Below are positions 12,878 to 25,779 of a stretch of 64,000 bases of DNA, in pieces. Below the pieces are notes generated by a model that saw only the letters and a list, made by a program, of their open reading frames with translations, was not told the origin of the DNA and ran no database searches. The DNA is from Rhizoclosmatium globosum (Eukaryota; Chytridiomycota; Chytridiomycetes; Chytridiales; Chytriomycetaceae). Where the stretch lies: NCBI GenBank assembly GCA_002104985.1, contig MCGO01000096.1:1-64000 (forward strand), written 5' to 3'. Every line of letters starts with the position of its first letter. Position 1 is the first letter of the stretch. Position numbers and translations under genes: made by a program.

Positions 12878-15800
12878 ATGGAGAAGGTGATCCTTGCAGC
12901 TCACTCCTTCGACATATTCAATCTCGAAATACAGTGCGACCCGCCAGCGAACTTTGCCATCTCGGACTTGAAGACATTGATTTTGCTCCTTCAATCGCCT
13001 GATCCTCCAATCTGCGTCCAGGCGTTAGAGGCACTCACAAAATATGCGAGCATCGTAAGAGTTTCCCGACGAACCAATTTGATTTAATAGCAATCAAGAT
13101 TCAAAGCATCGCGTGAAGCTTTTGGGCCTGGGAATCATGAACTCGCTCTTGAAATTAACTTCATCAAAAGAGGTTTCGATCAAAAAAGCCGCGACAGCCT
13201 GTATAGCGGCTTCAACAGAGCTTGGTACTATTTAAATTTAGCACAAAAGATTGATTGTCTTAATTTATCTGCAGCTGAGATTCATGTTGAGATGCGAAGA
13301 CGAGACTTGCTTGAAACAATCGTGTCACTCTTGGCCACTCAAGAGCCACCAGAAGTCCAAGATGAAGCCGCGTTTACAATCGCAAATTTGGCGAAGGATT
13401 GTAAGGTTTTATGACGAGAAATTTCATGTTTAATGGCGTTTATAGTTGCTTTGAAAGCTGACATCAGAAAAGCTGGAGGCGTTAAAGCTTTGGTCAAACT
13501 CCTCCCATCCACTGATCCAGATGTAAAAAAGAATGTTGCGCTGGCGCTTTCGTCATTGTTGGAAGATTGTAAGCTTGACTTGGCTATACCACTTTTAACG
13601 CCCTTTTCGTTTCAGTCACGAACAGATCTGAAATTCGATATGTTAACGGATTGGCTCCGCTCCTTGAGTTACTTGGGGCAGACTTTCCTGAAATCCAAGA
13701 GAACACTCTCATGAGTTTGATTCTTTCTGCAGAAGATCGTATGTACAAGATTTGAACTTATTTTTAAACTGAGTTCACGTTACAGAGGCCAACCGTGTTG
13801 AAATCAGAAAGCTGAACGGAGTGAAGCGGCTCATTGATATGCTCAGTCAGGACCTACCAGAACTTCATCAATGGACTTTAATTTGCTTGTCTAAATGTCT
13901 CGAGGATTGTTGAGTGTTTGAGGAACCAAGACAACGATCTTCTAAATCGGCGTTTAGGTGAAACTGTGAACATCTTTCCAGAGATTGGTGGATTACCACC
14001 AATCATCAAAATGCTCGCCTCTGAAGACATAAGAAATAAGAAAAATGCGTCTCTTGTAATTTCGAAGGTAGCAAAGACAGGTAATGCTTTGAGCGGCCTT
14101 CAAACTCAATGAAGGGTCATATATTAACTAAAACACACAGAACGCAATCAGGCCTTCATAAGAGATGCCGGCGCAGTTCCAATTCTTATCGCCAGTCTCA
14201 ACCATGCTGATTTTGGAGTTGTTAGCCATGCGGCAATGGCTATGGGCCATCTTGCAAAGAATGGTGGGGAAGACCATTATAATTTTGAATACTCACGAGC
14301 ACCTTTAGAAATAACTCAGCTTGAATTGAACAAACTTGGACTGGTAGAAGTTCTGGTAAAATTAACGGGACATGAGGATGTTGAAATTTGTCGGCACGCA
14401 ACATTCGCTCTATCAAGCCTTTGTTTGAATGGTTTTGATCTCCATTCAGTGCTGCTTTACTAATTTTCATCCAGCCAAAGCTCGTCTCAAAGTCAAAACA
14501 ACCGAATCTATTGGAGCTATCATGAGACTGTTGACTTTGGAAGACCCTCAGACTCTCGTGAATGCTTCAGACTGTATTGCAAATCTGGCAGAAGACAGTT
14601 GAGTTTGATTGAACTTCGCTTTAAAGGCTGACAAAAGGTTAGCCCCCAACAGACTTGATATCGTCAAATCAGGAGGCGTCGCTGCATTACTGAGTATTCT
14701 AAACAAACCTGAGCTAAATGTTCAAGCATCAGCATGTTTGGCACTTGCTAGATGCATGCAAGAAGGTACCTTTGCTTTCTTCAAGTTTTAAATAGCTGAA
14801 TTTTGATAGGCGAGGCAAGAATATCACTGACAAAGGATAAAAAAACCGAAAGCATTGCAAAGTTGATTTCGTTGATTGTTTCGAAAGATGTGTCAGTTGC
14901 AAGGAATGCGGCATATGCTTTGTCAAGTGCCGCTCAATATGGTATTGGAACCACAATGTCATCATATGAACTAAGGAAATTATTCAGAAAGTAACGCTGT
15001 GATGTTTTGTCAGATGGGTGCAATCGAAGCCCTCTTGTCGCTTGGAAATGATGCTGCAAAGTCATCCCAAAAGTTCTCTCATGACGCGTTGGACAAACTT
15101 CTCAACTACCGTAAGCTTAATTTCGATCTACTTGCATGTTTTTTAACGTTTCTAATAGACCTCTCCGCAAAGTACTGGCTTCGAAATGAGCTCAGTCCTG
15201 AAAACATAATCAAAACCGGATTTTATGATTTGGGATCGGCTGGTGCAAATCTAGATCAAATCAAGGGACTACCAACACTTCATGAGCTGAAATCTATCCC
15301 TGTCGACAAACGGCGTGAAGTATTATGCATTGATTTCGACAAAGATACCCACCTCAACTTACTTTGTCAAGCTGCTAATCAGCAATTGGCAACATTAACT
15401 CCAAGACAGCAAATCGTCAAATTTCTACCATCGTCAGTAACGCTATGGGAGGCCCAATCGAACCAGCTGCCCTCTCCGAATTCCAGTTCAAGTTTAAAAT
15501 CACAGAGCTGAAAATGAAAGCAGAGTCGAATGCTTTACTGATTGGTCAGATATCAGCTGGAACATTTTACCACAGAGCCTTGCTTTTCAAAGCAATCTGT
15601 GACAGAATTGGATTGGGTCCCTGTCATTTGGTTAGAGGAGATTACAATCGTGCGTGGAATGTGGTTGATGTAAGAAAGCAAGAGCTGGTTAAAAACGGAA
15701 CCGTGATGCCTCCAGCGAGCGCGAATAAGCTCGCACCATCAAGAGACGTACCAGTAGGAGGTTTAGCTAGTGCTGGAACTCCAGCCATTGTGAACGCAAT

Positions 15801-15945
15801 GTCGGTTCTTCCACCTGGATGGCAGCCACCTGTCGAACCTATCGAATTTCCTGAAGAAGTTACAATTGTGGATCTTGTGTTTGAACCAGGAAGGCTCCTC
15901 AACATCAGTTCACCGGAGGCAGCGGCATACAGGTCACCTGCATAG
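12878..15945 (+). CDS. ARMC3: Armadillo-repeat protein ARMC3 (flagellar)
   Basis: About a dozen exons encode serial ARM repeats, e.g. LKTLILLLQSPDPPICVQAL, EVSIKKAATACIAAS, GGVKALVKLLPSTDPDVKKNV, GGLPPIIKMLAS, LVEVLVKLTGHEDVEICRHA and GGVAALLSILNKPE. The end matches the ARMC3-specific C-terminus: GFYDLGSAG, then SEFQFKFKITELKMK, FYHRALLFKAICDRIGLG, LVRGDYNRAWN and IVDLVFEPGRLLNISS, a papain/transglutaminase-like region. ARMC3 is retained in flagellated eukaryotes and is needed for sperm flagella. The frame slips in exon 2 (near 13090-13130) and again near 15430, where one base mends each break. Start chosen at MEKVILAAHSFDIF. Confidence 0.85.
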
Positions 15946-16102
15946 GAAACTTAAATACTTTTTCTTTTTTCATTTCATTTCGAAACAATAGGCATAAACT
16001 TTGATTTTGATTCTCTCTGACGAACAATTCAGAAGCATGAACATCAAAGTATAGTGAAGTCTATTTAAAATCAAACACGACATCGATACATATCATCCCT
16101 CT

Positions 16103-19100
16103 TTAAGCAGCCACCTCCTCCTCTTCTTTTGGCGGTAGTAATCCCTCTGCTTCCAAAAAACTATAATGAAGCGTAAGTACCATACTAACCATGGTCTTGG
16201 AACTTACTTGTGCTCGAATTTGCGGTATTCTGCTTCAAGTTTATCCATCATTTCTTCCTGAGGGGATTTGACTTGTTCACCTTCAGCGGCTGGAGCTGCT
16301 CCAGCCGCCTCCCCTTCTTCCTTTTTCTTCTCTGCAGCGGCGATTGCTGCTTGCTGTGCTCGAAGTGCCTGTTCACATGGTTACAGCCCTCACATAAATC
16401 TGAAATTTGGCGACGAACCTGAGCTGCTTCGATCTTTGCTTGTTCCCAAGGGCCCTTCTCTTTCACTCGAATCTGTTTCCTCTCAGCAACATATCCAAGC
16501 CTTTTGACTTCTCTGTCGAAGAAGGCACGAACTAGTTGTTTCTGAGTAGAGGGTCAGATACCGTTCAATTACAAGCGCCTCACTCACTTCATTTTTCAAA
16601 GGTTCGTCAAATTCTTTGGAACTTCTAAGATATGAAGTGTCCCTTCATCATCCGCAGCAGCGACAAACTGTCCACCCATTTTTCCTGGATACTGTCGAAT
16701 GCTCATATGACTGATTCCAACTGATGCAACGTTCTGCACCGTGGCAGGTGATATGTACTGTCAAGCAAGTCCCAGACTTCCAGTGTTCCATCGCTTTTCG
16801 ATATGAAAAACACGCCTGGCCTCGTTGGAGACCACCTTCCGCTGATAATGTATCCAGCGGATGTAGGCGATGAGACGAGTGGACCTGCGTTCACTCGTTC
16901 TTTCCAGACATGGAAGGACCAGCCTCCAGATGATAGAATTATGTCTGGGAAGAAGGGCGATCGTTGGAGGTCTGACATTGGCCCGAAGTGCATACTATAT
17001 GTGTGTTCCACACGAGACGCGGCTGATAGCAAAATAAGTGAGAGGTAAAGTGTTGTAGATTGAGAACAAACCTTTCTCTTCACTTGACTTCTCAGCGACC
17101 CAATCTGAGAATAGGAGGTCTCCTTCCTCCGTTGCAGTGAAGAATTTCGAAATAGGAATTATTCCTGTGTCCTTCTTTGCATCCTTTTTTGGGGCACCTT
17201 CTTCACCTTCCTTTCCTTGGCTCTTTGGTTTAGCTAAAACAAACTAATAAGTACCCTATAAAGATAAAGTACGGCTATTTACCCGGTTGCTCTGCCAAAT
17301 GGTCCGACAAAGTTTTCAGCGTAACCTTTGTTAACCCATAATCAAACGTATTATCCATCGCACTCAGAGGAACCCTCAAAAACGGCTTCCACGCCAAATC
17401 CAGCTCTTTCAACACTTTCTTCGATCGCGTGTCCCATACACAGACTTGTCCGTCCGCCGAACAGGTCACAAGCTGATGATTCAAACCATCCGAATTTTCA
17501 GACACATCCCCGTTATGCGCAATCTAAGAACCACATCAAAACGAAGAATTAACAGAAACAAATCCTTACATGCATATTTCCAGGCAACCACTGTAAATCA
17601 GTAATAGCTCCACGATGGCTAAACTCAATACTCGACGCGATGATGTACTTGACAATCGGAATCACAGGTTCATCATTGGACCCAGCCGTAGCAGAAGCCG
17701 CCACCGCACCAGAGGCAGCAGCCTCACTCTCCCCACCTCCACCAGCCCCATCATCCGCCCCACTCCTCTTCCTCGTGGCTTTCAATTTATCCTGATGCTC
17801 CGAAATATCCCACAAAACAACTTGTCCATTCACACACCCACCCGCAATGAAATTTGGGTCACTCGGCAAGAACTGGAAACTGTATATATCCTCTGGCGCC
17901 TCGAGGATCAACTGCGGGTGGATCGGGTCGTGGAAGGACCAAATCAGGAGGAGGGATTGTTTGGATTTGACAATGAATCCGGCGTCGATGCGTTCGTCGA
18001 GGGTTGTGCGGGAGACGCAGGATACGGCGACGATTCCTTTTTGGGTTGGGTGCCAGTCGGTGCAGGAGATTGATTTGTCTTTGGAGTGTTGGAGGTCTGT
18101 GAAGGATTGGTATTCCTGTTTATGTTTCATTACTTTTGTCCTTATTAAGTTGTTGGGGTTACCTGGAGGTAGGCGTGGGTGCCCTTTTCAAAGTGAAGGT
18201 CTTCTTCACCAGTTGCTTCAAGTCGTCAACAAATATGTTCAAGATGGAGTTTTGTTGAATGACATGATCAAACCTGAAATGAATAAAAACATCAGTGAAA
18301 GAACACGAATGGGAATGTGGTACTTGTCCGCAATGGTCTTGACGAAATCAATCACTTCATCCGTGTCTAACAGGATGTTCTTCTCTTCCTCACTCAACGA
18401 GAGTGGTTCATACTGTACAGAAAAGTTGATGGGTCGAAACCAGTTTGTCTGAACCCAATCGTTTCCACATCAGGGATACACTGTTCCAAATTCGTAGTGC
18501 TCCAAAAATCTGTGAATTATGGTACCTGAATCGCAGTCCCCAATTCCATTCGACTAACTTCATAGCAGGATCCTTAAACGATTTACACTCCATGACAGGA
18601 TCATTGAGAGTCTCTTTATCCGAAAAGTTACAATCCTTCCCGAATTCCGCTTTTGCCGCGATATTTTCACGAAAACCTGAATATTCATGTAAGTCTTATG
18701 ACTTCAAGTCGGAGGAACAACAACCGGGTCTCTCGTGTCAAACACTTGCTCCAACTCATATCTTTGTCACTTCCAAGACACTCCCACGGCTTTGAGACGG
18801 GTTTCTTTTTGATTCCTAAGGCTGCCATAGCTTGTTCTTCGGCGACAGCCGCATCAATCACAGGCGGCTATTAAATATGTGTTCAACATTGTTCCACTAT
18901 TTATGATTATGCTTACACGAAGAATCGCGTCTACGGCAGCAGGTGTTGTGGCGAGCACGAAGTTTTGTCCATAGATAAAGTCAGCATCAAAATACAAAAG
19001 CAATTCGTCGTCAGGGTAGTTCTATTTGGTAAATGTTAAATTGAAGAAGGGTTTGAATCAAAACATATTTTGGTTTCATAACCCCTCGAAAATCCATCAA

Positions 19101-19594
19101 CAACCCCTTCGAGAACATGAATTTACCTTAATCAAATCCAAATACGGCTGAAAGTCAGAAACAGCACGTCGAGCCATGACATCCGCAATCAAATCTGCCT
19201 TTGGAATAATCTTGATGGGTTTCTCACGCGTCACATCTTCGTTTCCCTTGATTTTGAATATATCTTGCGTCATTCCAGCGAGGAAAAGGGGCAGAATTCC
19301 TTCTGAGGGAAGAGGGTTCGTGTTTCCAGGAGCGATTGCGACACCAACTGGAGGTTTTTCAAGAGGAGGAGGAGCACCATCTGTTGGCGATGCTGCAGCA
19401 GCAATATTTGCATTTGAAGGTTGTTGAGAGAGGGCGCCCGGAGTCGACGGATCTGCGATATTTGATTTTGACGTGGCTGTCGAAAGTGGTTTTCCGGCAG
19501 CTGCACCGGCTGGGACCAGCAAATTCGCAGCTTGTTTTCCGCCGGCGGTGTCCGGTGTCGGTGCCTGGGCAGACGTGGGCTTCGCGTCGGCCAT
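16103..19594 (-). CDS. DNAI3: Axonemal dynein intermediate chain DNAI3 / WDR63 (IC140 type)
   Basis: An Ala/Pro-rich N-terminus leads into LPLFLAGMTQDIF, RRAVSDFQPYLDLI, LLLYFDADFIYGQNFVLAT and KPVSKPWECLGSDKD, the usual WDR63 order. Next comes EYQSFTDLQHSKDKSISC, then WD repeats with LLLIWSFHDPIHPQLILE, FIAGGCVNGQVVLWDI, LVTCSADGQVCVWDTR and GTLEVWDLLDSTYHLP. The C-terminal coiled region ends FLEAEGLLPPKEEEEVAA. The protein is a scaffold of the I1/f inner dynein arm. Frame slips occur near 18410, 18540, 18700 and 18750; the one at 18410 is a T run one base short. It is divergent from the PP2C gene. Confidence 0.88.
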
Positions 19595-19891
19595 GTTTGG
19601 TTTGGTGTTTTGGTCAAGATTGTCTGGAAAAAGGACAGTGGAAGGAATTAAGAGAATAGAGTTAAATATTGTATAAATTAATATTCGCTGTGAAATTATA
19701 CCTATGTTACGGTCCTATGACTTGACTGTGATATCAGAGAGGGCGTTGCATGAATAATGATATTGATAGTACTTGAGAACTAACAAGCACATACTCATGT
19801 CATTCTTCCTTCTTCTTTCTTCTTATATCTCTGTGGTTTCTTCTCTGTGATTTCTCAGTTATCTGAATATTCCATATTCTTTGTCCTAATA

Positions 19892-22141
19892 ATGTATGCT
19901 CAAAGAGTCGGACGCAAGCACCACTACAGCGAGCGGCTCGTGCAAGAGGATGCATGCGGCACCATCGCATTTGAAGTACAAGGAGAAGCCGTGTACGGCG
20001 TGTATGTTGCTGACGGGGTGGGTGTTGTTGTTGTATGTTAACTGGGTAGCTAACACACCAATCTTAAAAAACCAGCACGGTGTTTCGTATGTCCCGTCTG
20101 CGTCGCTGAGTTCTGCCGAGCGATTTCAGCAGTTTCTCGTGGCTGAATTGGGCGGCGTTGTCCGGACGCTTCTCGACGAGGCCGGCGATGTTCGGAGTCG
20201 GACGAGTGTCGCCGAAAGCCTCGAACGCCTGAATTCGCGGCTTGACAATGTGCTCAAAGGTGCGGCGCTAGTCAGCTTGATTACTCGATCGCCTCGTTTA
20301 ACTCGCCAACTTCAACGCAGAAAAGGACGAGCATCTGAGCAAGGAGAATGGCTCGACCCTCGCTCTTGTTCTCGTCGTGGCCGACACGCTCTATGCCTGC
20401 AACATTGGCGATTCGCAGATCCTGTGCTTTGACAGAGACGCAGACGTTCCGGCTCCCTTGAAGGTGTGGCGCCTGGAACGACTGGCGGCTATTGCGGATT
20501 CCAAACAACGGAAGAAAGCCCAAGATGCAGATGCTGGAAACTCGTCATCTAGAAACTCATCAGAAGGGACTCCAAGAAGGTCAAACCGCAATAGCGCGGT
20601 CAATACTCCGTCAACAAAGGATTCCTCTTCCTCCTCCTCTTCAGCAGAAACCCCTTCCTCATCGGTGTCCACCATGGCAGAATCAACAAACACAACTGCT
20701 TCCGATTTCTCTTCATTATCTTCTGATGATGACCCTGACACCCACACATGCTGCTACCCTGACTCTCTCTTTCTTCAAGAAGGAACTATCCAGCGTTACA
20801 TTACACATGAATCAAATCTTCTTCGTAACCAAGCAACCGCTGTCCGGGGAGGTGCTGTTTTTGGTGGATACATTCATTCTGCGAAATCAAAGTACAGATT
20901 GGGTATGACTTGTACTCTTGGGAATACAAGTCACAAGGATAATTTATTTGTGCGAACCAACGTGTATTCGTTTGGATTGACGGAGTTATTGGCGCGGACA
21001 GTTAAAGGACGTGTGTTGGTTGTCTTGACGAGTGACGGCATGTGAGTATCCTTTTGAAATGTCGATGAGTCGCAGCTTGGATGAGTTAGACGCGAGCTGC
21101 ACGTAGAAAAAATGCGTAGAGTGAGAAAGAGCGAGAGAGCCTGCTGGAGAAAGACGATTGGTTTCTGAATCTTGGTCATATCATCCATTCTGACAGAATC
21201 TAGTTGCTAATCACACTATTATCAGAAAAGATCTCGTTAAATCTAATTTTATTGGGCAAGCTTTCCAAAATCTGCCGCAAACAATCCGTGCAATGTCGAG
21301 TGCAATCGGCGGATCCATGAATAACTCACCGCGACGATCAATTCTGAACTGTATGAATGATTTGATACCACGACCTACGGATGATGCACATGACCGGTGC
21401 GCCAAAGAATACCTGGAAAAACTTGTGGCTCTCTGTAATACAGCAAGCCCGACGACAGCAGATTCAAACTCAATAGATTCGCCATCAGAATATACTGATA
21501 ATCTGATTGCTGTGGAAGCACTGTGTGATATCGCTATCCTCAAGGGCTCAACTGATGATATCTCCGTTGCAGCCCTCGAAATCACAAACGTACCTCCTCC
21601 ACAAAAGCCACCATCTGCAGCAACACCCTTAGACCAACAACCATACGATGTTTTCTGGAACACTGAAACTCAAAAATGGTCGCTTGTCCCACCGCGACAT
21701 CATGACTTGGAGCTCGTACTTCCCCAAAGGAACCATCCAAAGCCACCGCCAATGATCCAAAAACTCCTTGCTGCTGTCGCCGCGGCTGGTAACAGAAAGT
21801 CTCCGGTCGCTCTGCAACCCATTACTCAATCTGAACCCTTACCTGCCCTTCAGCCGCTTCAATTCGGGGAAACAAGTACAGTATCTATTGGATGGGGTGT
21901 TGCAGCTGCTTCTGCAATTGAAACATCGGCTTTAGCGTCGTTTGAACGTGTTTCTGCTGAATATTCCATTGACTCTGATGAAATGTGCATCACTCCCGTC
22001 GCTGTTGGCGCTAGTAATATGGAACTTAGCACTCCTCTTGTACTTGAAGCCACTGGAAGTAATTTGGGGACACCGACAAGGAAACGGAAAGGAAGTGAAA
22101 GCCTCGATAAACTCAATGAGAAAGGAAAGCCACTTGAGTGA
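19892..22141 (+). CDS. PP2C-family (PPM) protein serine/threonine phosphatase
   Basis: Four exons (19892-20017, 20076-20259, 20321-21041, 21226-22141) total 1947 nt, giving 648 aa in one clean frame. PP2C motifs are in order: VADGHG (metal-binding Asp-Gly, made at the exon 1/2 junction), GSTLALVLV, YACNIGDSQ, VLTSDGIKDLV and KGSTDDISVAALE. Two inserts are unusual: a Ser/Thr/Pro-rich stretch after the GDSQ motif (about 20500-20720), and a Pro-rich C-terminal tail of roughly 190 residues after the catalytic core. Substrates are unknown. Confidence 0.88.
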
Positions 22142-22321
22142 TAAGTCGTTATTTTGTATAGTTTGTTAAGTTATTTAGTTTTGCTTTTCTCCTTACGTTT
22201 ACGTTTTGATGGGTCGCTGTGTATGAAGGAGGTCGGAACAGCTAATAAACGTTTTGTATAAACTACAGTTAACGAATTAGAATCGTCGCTTTATTACCCA
22301 TATACGCGTGAGTCAACGTAT

Positions 22322-23337
22322 TTAATCATCGAAAGTCATGACAGCGTAAGTTGGAGCGTCCAAAGTGTCACGCCCCTTCAAGAATGAAAGCTCAATAAAG
22401 AAACGTATTCGACAGTCTTTCCACCGTTCTTCTTAACAAGCTCTCCAGCAGCCTTAGCGCTTCCACCAGTGCAATCAAGTCATCCAAAATAACAACTTCT
22501 GTCCCTTCTTGATGCACCCTCTGCATCTCAAAGTAGTCGGTTCCGTATTCCTTGGTGTAAGCGACTTGGGTGGTAGCTCCTGGGAGCTTTCCGGCCTTAC
22601 GGACTGGGACAAAGGCGGCGCCGAGACGCATGGCGATGGTGGGTCCGAGGAGGAATCCACGGGCGTCCAAACCGACAATCACGTCAATCTTTCCGAGGTT
22701 GCTGGATGTGAGTTGGTGCACAATGTGGGTGGTGAGCATCTTAAGAAGTGGGGTTTAGGAGCTTGAAATTAGGGGATTCAGGTGATGGTTAGGTTTACCT
22801 CGACGGCAAGTGGGTCTTGGAAGATTCCAAAGATGTCCTGGAACATGATTCCCTAATTGCACGCGCATTAGTTTTACGTTGTTACTGGATGCGCCATCAT
22901 TTGGGGGGAACTCAAAAATGCCGAATCAGTCCCTTCTGTCCTTCAACACCACATCGGACGTCCAAGTCGACTTCCTTAGCTTCATGCATCATCCAAATCT
23001 ATGATAGTCGAACCAGATTGGTTGCGACATCATTCCATCAGCCCAAATGAAACGATCTCTGACAGTCCAATATGTCACCCGTATGTCCCACATTCGACTG
23101 TCATGGACATGGTGCCAGCCATTACAACTGATTCAGGTCGGAGGAGACTGTGTACCTTCTTTGGGAAATCTGGGATAGCTGTGTGTAAAGAAAACGTCAG
23201 CGTCTGGTTTGATCAAGTCCCTCTGGCTCCAGAACTCCTTCCCCGTGAGCGCTTCCATCATGCCTTCATCTTATATCAGATAAACAAAGATTCTACTAAC
23301 CTCGGAGCTTGGACTTGATGTATGCAATGTCAGACAT
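22322..23337 (-). CDS. Adenine phosphoribosyltransferase with an N-terminal extension; two frameshifts
   Basis: APRT salvages adenine to AMP using PRPP. Exons give MSDIAYIKSKLR, then DEGMMEALTGKEF...FFTHSYPRFPKEGI, MFQDIFGIFQDPLAVE, then VIVGLDARGFLLGPTIAMRLG, FVPVRKAGKLPGATTQVAY, the PRPP loop VVILDDLIATGGSAKAAGEL and LSFLKGRDTLDAPTYAVMTFDD. The usual protein starts near the RFPKEG block, so about 45 residues are extra. The frame slips at the PRPP loop (GCACTGG where GCAACTGG is expected) and again near 22400 (a T run short by one). Both are one-base losses in this highly conserved enzyme. One intron (about 22850-23110) is unusually long for this window. Confidence 0.85.
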
Positions 23338-23497
23338 TTGGAGAGTGATTTTTAGCGCAATCAAGAAAAGGCAAAACAGTTTTCTAATAATATGACAATA
23401 CATATTCTCGGCATAATGACGATGTATCAAACTGGAAAGAAAGTGTAATGCATCAACTTCTAAACAATTTATTGCTTCCAGGAATGTACTTTGCTTT

Positions 23498-24567
23498 TCA
23501 ATCCAATGTCAAATCAATCAATTCCACTACTTTCTTCTTTGGCGGCGCCTCTCCCAAATATTCAATTTCACCATCGCTATCGTTCTCTGCAGCAGAAGCT
23601 GTTCGTTTGATTGAACGTCCACCGTCAACCGACTCTGCCTTGACAAAAGCGTTTTCGACTTTGACGTTACTAACTAATGGAATCGATTCGAGTTCTGGCT
23701 TCACATATTGCGTATAATTCGCTTTCATTTCTGGTTTCACGTCATCCTTAACATCAAAGACTGCTCTAGCTGCCACGGGGTTAGGAATGATTTCCTCCAC
23801 TTCGAGAAACTCTCGCGTCTTGTAATGGTACGTGTATGTTGCAAGCGGAGTCTCCGTGAGAGTGTTTACATTCCAGAGGCCTTTGCAAGTTGTTGCTACA
23901 AATGGGTTTCCAAGTCTGAGTACGATATAAGCCAACCAACATTTTCCTAGTAATATTTCTTACTTTGTAGTAGACGAGATGAAGACTCCTTTTTTCGCAC
24001 GTTCATTCTGGATGAAAGTGATTGTTGGAGTTTTATAAAATAAATTAACAAGACTCACCACAACAGGAGCATTCGATCCAACGTATTCCTTCGTACTCGG
24101 ACACTTTCTACTCACAAGCAAAACCGGCCAAAGTTCAATCCGAATCGTACCCAAAGAATCAACCCCCTCCTTCTCAAGCAACCCTCCGTTCGGAACTAAA
24201 ATCGGCCTTGCAAATACAAATGGCCTCTTCACATTCCATCCCTCCGCCCAGAAACCACAGTCGTTCCCCTCCGCTTCAAAAACGACGAATCCATACATTT
24301 CCCATCAATATAAACTTTGGCTTTCAGGTACTTATACCCCTGAAGGAATTTTCCTTTTGTTGGATCAGCGAGCGGACTTGTGATTGTGAAGTGGATTGAG
24401 TAGGGACTATCGAGCTTCGCCACTACAAATGACTTGTTTGGGTCAGCGTCCCTGGATGGGTACTCAGACGATGATTCTCGATCGCCTTGATGATGGATGG
24501 AAATGTTGATTGTGTCGAGTTGAAACGGGGGGCACGTTTTGGATGTTGGGAGCTGAAGGCGAACCAT
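23498..24567 (-). CDS. DUF7918-like protein, copy B; one frameshift
   Basis: Three exons (24567-24059, 24007-23964, 23915-23498) in the array's standard pattern. Exon 1: MVRLQLPTSKTCPPF, EYPSRDADPNKSFVVAKLD, YLKAKVYIDGKCMDSS, RPFVFARPILVPNGG, LGTIRIELWPVLL. The 44-nt exon 2 encodes NERAKKGVFISSTTK. Exon 3 has YTYHYKTREFLEVEEIIP and ends VVELIDLTLD, a SUMO-interaction-like motif. Exon total is 971 nt, one short of a multiple of three, with the slip near 24270. Confidence 0.65.
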
Positions 24568-24643
24568 TTTGAGAACAAAAGTTTCGGACAAGGCATAATC
24601 CAAAGTGAAAACCAAGTAAATATTTATCAGATTTGGATCTAGC

Positions 24644-25663
24644 TTAATCTAACGTCAGATCAATCACGTCCACAATCCTTTTCTTTGGCGTTGTTTGTCC
24701 CAAATATTCCACCTCTGAATCCATATCAGGAACAGTACGTTTTTGGGAGTTAGTACTACTACTCCAGTACCAACTCCTGCATTAATGCTCCTCTCAGACT
24801 TGACTTTTACAGGTTCAGGTTTTACGTTTGGAATAATCGGGTTGGATGAATTGTTTCGGGTGACCGGTGCAGGAGGTGGCTCGGGTATTATTCCTTCAAC
24901 TTCAAGAAACTCGCGTGTTTTGTAGTGAAAAGTGTGAATGAGAAGAGGTTCGTTTGTCAGCTTTATGCTTTTACTGAATTTAGGGATGTATGTAGTATCA
25001 GGGGCTCCAAGCCTGGAAGGAGGGTTAAAACAAACCAAGGATCACTTCGAATGACCGACTCACTTTGTCGTTGCTGAGATGAAAACGCCTTTCTTGGCCT
25101 TCTCGTTCTGTGTACTCCTTAGTTTCGATCCAAGAAGCGCAATGCGAACTAACCACAGTAGATGAATCCGAATTTGATGTTCCTCCACTGTATGAACTAG
25201 ATCCATTCAATTGAATTGGCCAAAGTTTGACAACGATCGTTCCCAACTGATCTACATCCTTCTTGTCAAGCAATCCACCATCTCGAACCAATGTCGGCGC
25301 TGAAAATACGAACGGTCTCTCATACGATGCTTCCACCTTCCCATATATTTGTGAGCAACCCTGCTGGCACAAGATAGGAGAACCCATCCATTTCCCATCA
25401 ATATGCACCTCCGCTTTCAAGTAGATACAGCCAGGAAGCAAGCGATACTCAGGATCCGAGAGACGATTATTGTTTGTAATGTAGAAGTCGATAATGTATT
25501 GCTTATCCAGTTGTGACTCGATGTAGCACTTGTTGGTGGATCCATCGTCAAATGGATACTCAGGCGCGTTAGCAGTTGAGTCTTGAATGCGAATGCCAAT
25601 ATCGATGGTTGATCCACGGAACTCTGGACAAACAGCGTTTGGTGGTATTGTGAGGCGAACCAT
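24644..25663 (-). CDS. DUF7918-like protein, copy C; one frameshift
   Basis: Exons 25663-25154, 25107-25064 and 25012-24644. Exon 1 reads MVRLTIPPNAVCPEF, EYPFDDGSTNKCYIESQLDK, IYLKAEVHIDGKWMGSPI, RPFVFSAPTLVRDGG and LGTIVVKLWPIQL. Exon 2 gives NEKAKKGVFISATTK. Exon 3 gives LLIHTFHYKTREFLEVEGIIP. The tail is in another frame (SEVEYLGQTTPKKRIVDVIDLT). The slip is at an A run near 24742, where one more A restores it. It is closest to copy D. Confidence 0.7.
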
Positions 25664-25779
25664 TTTTAACCTTGAAGATTTGCTCTGTTTCTTCAAGGTC
25701 TGTTGTTTCTCTCCATTCACAGTATTTTATACAAAAGGTTTGGATGATTATATTTAACTACGCGTATAAAGGAAGAGTG

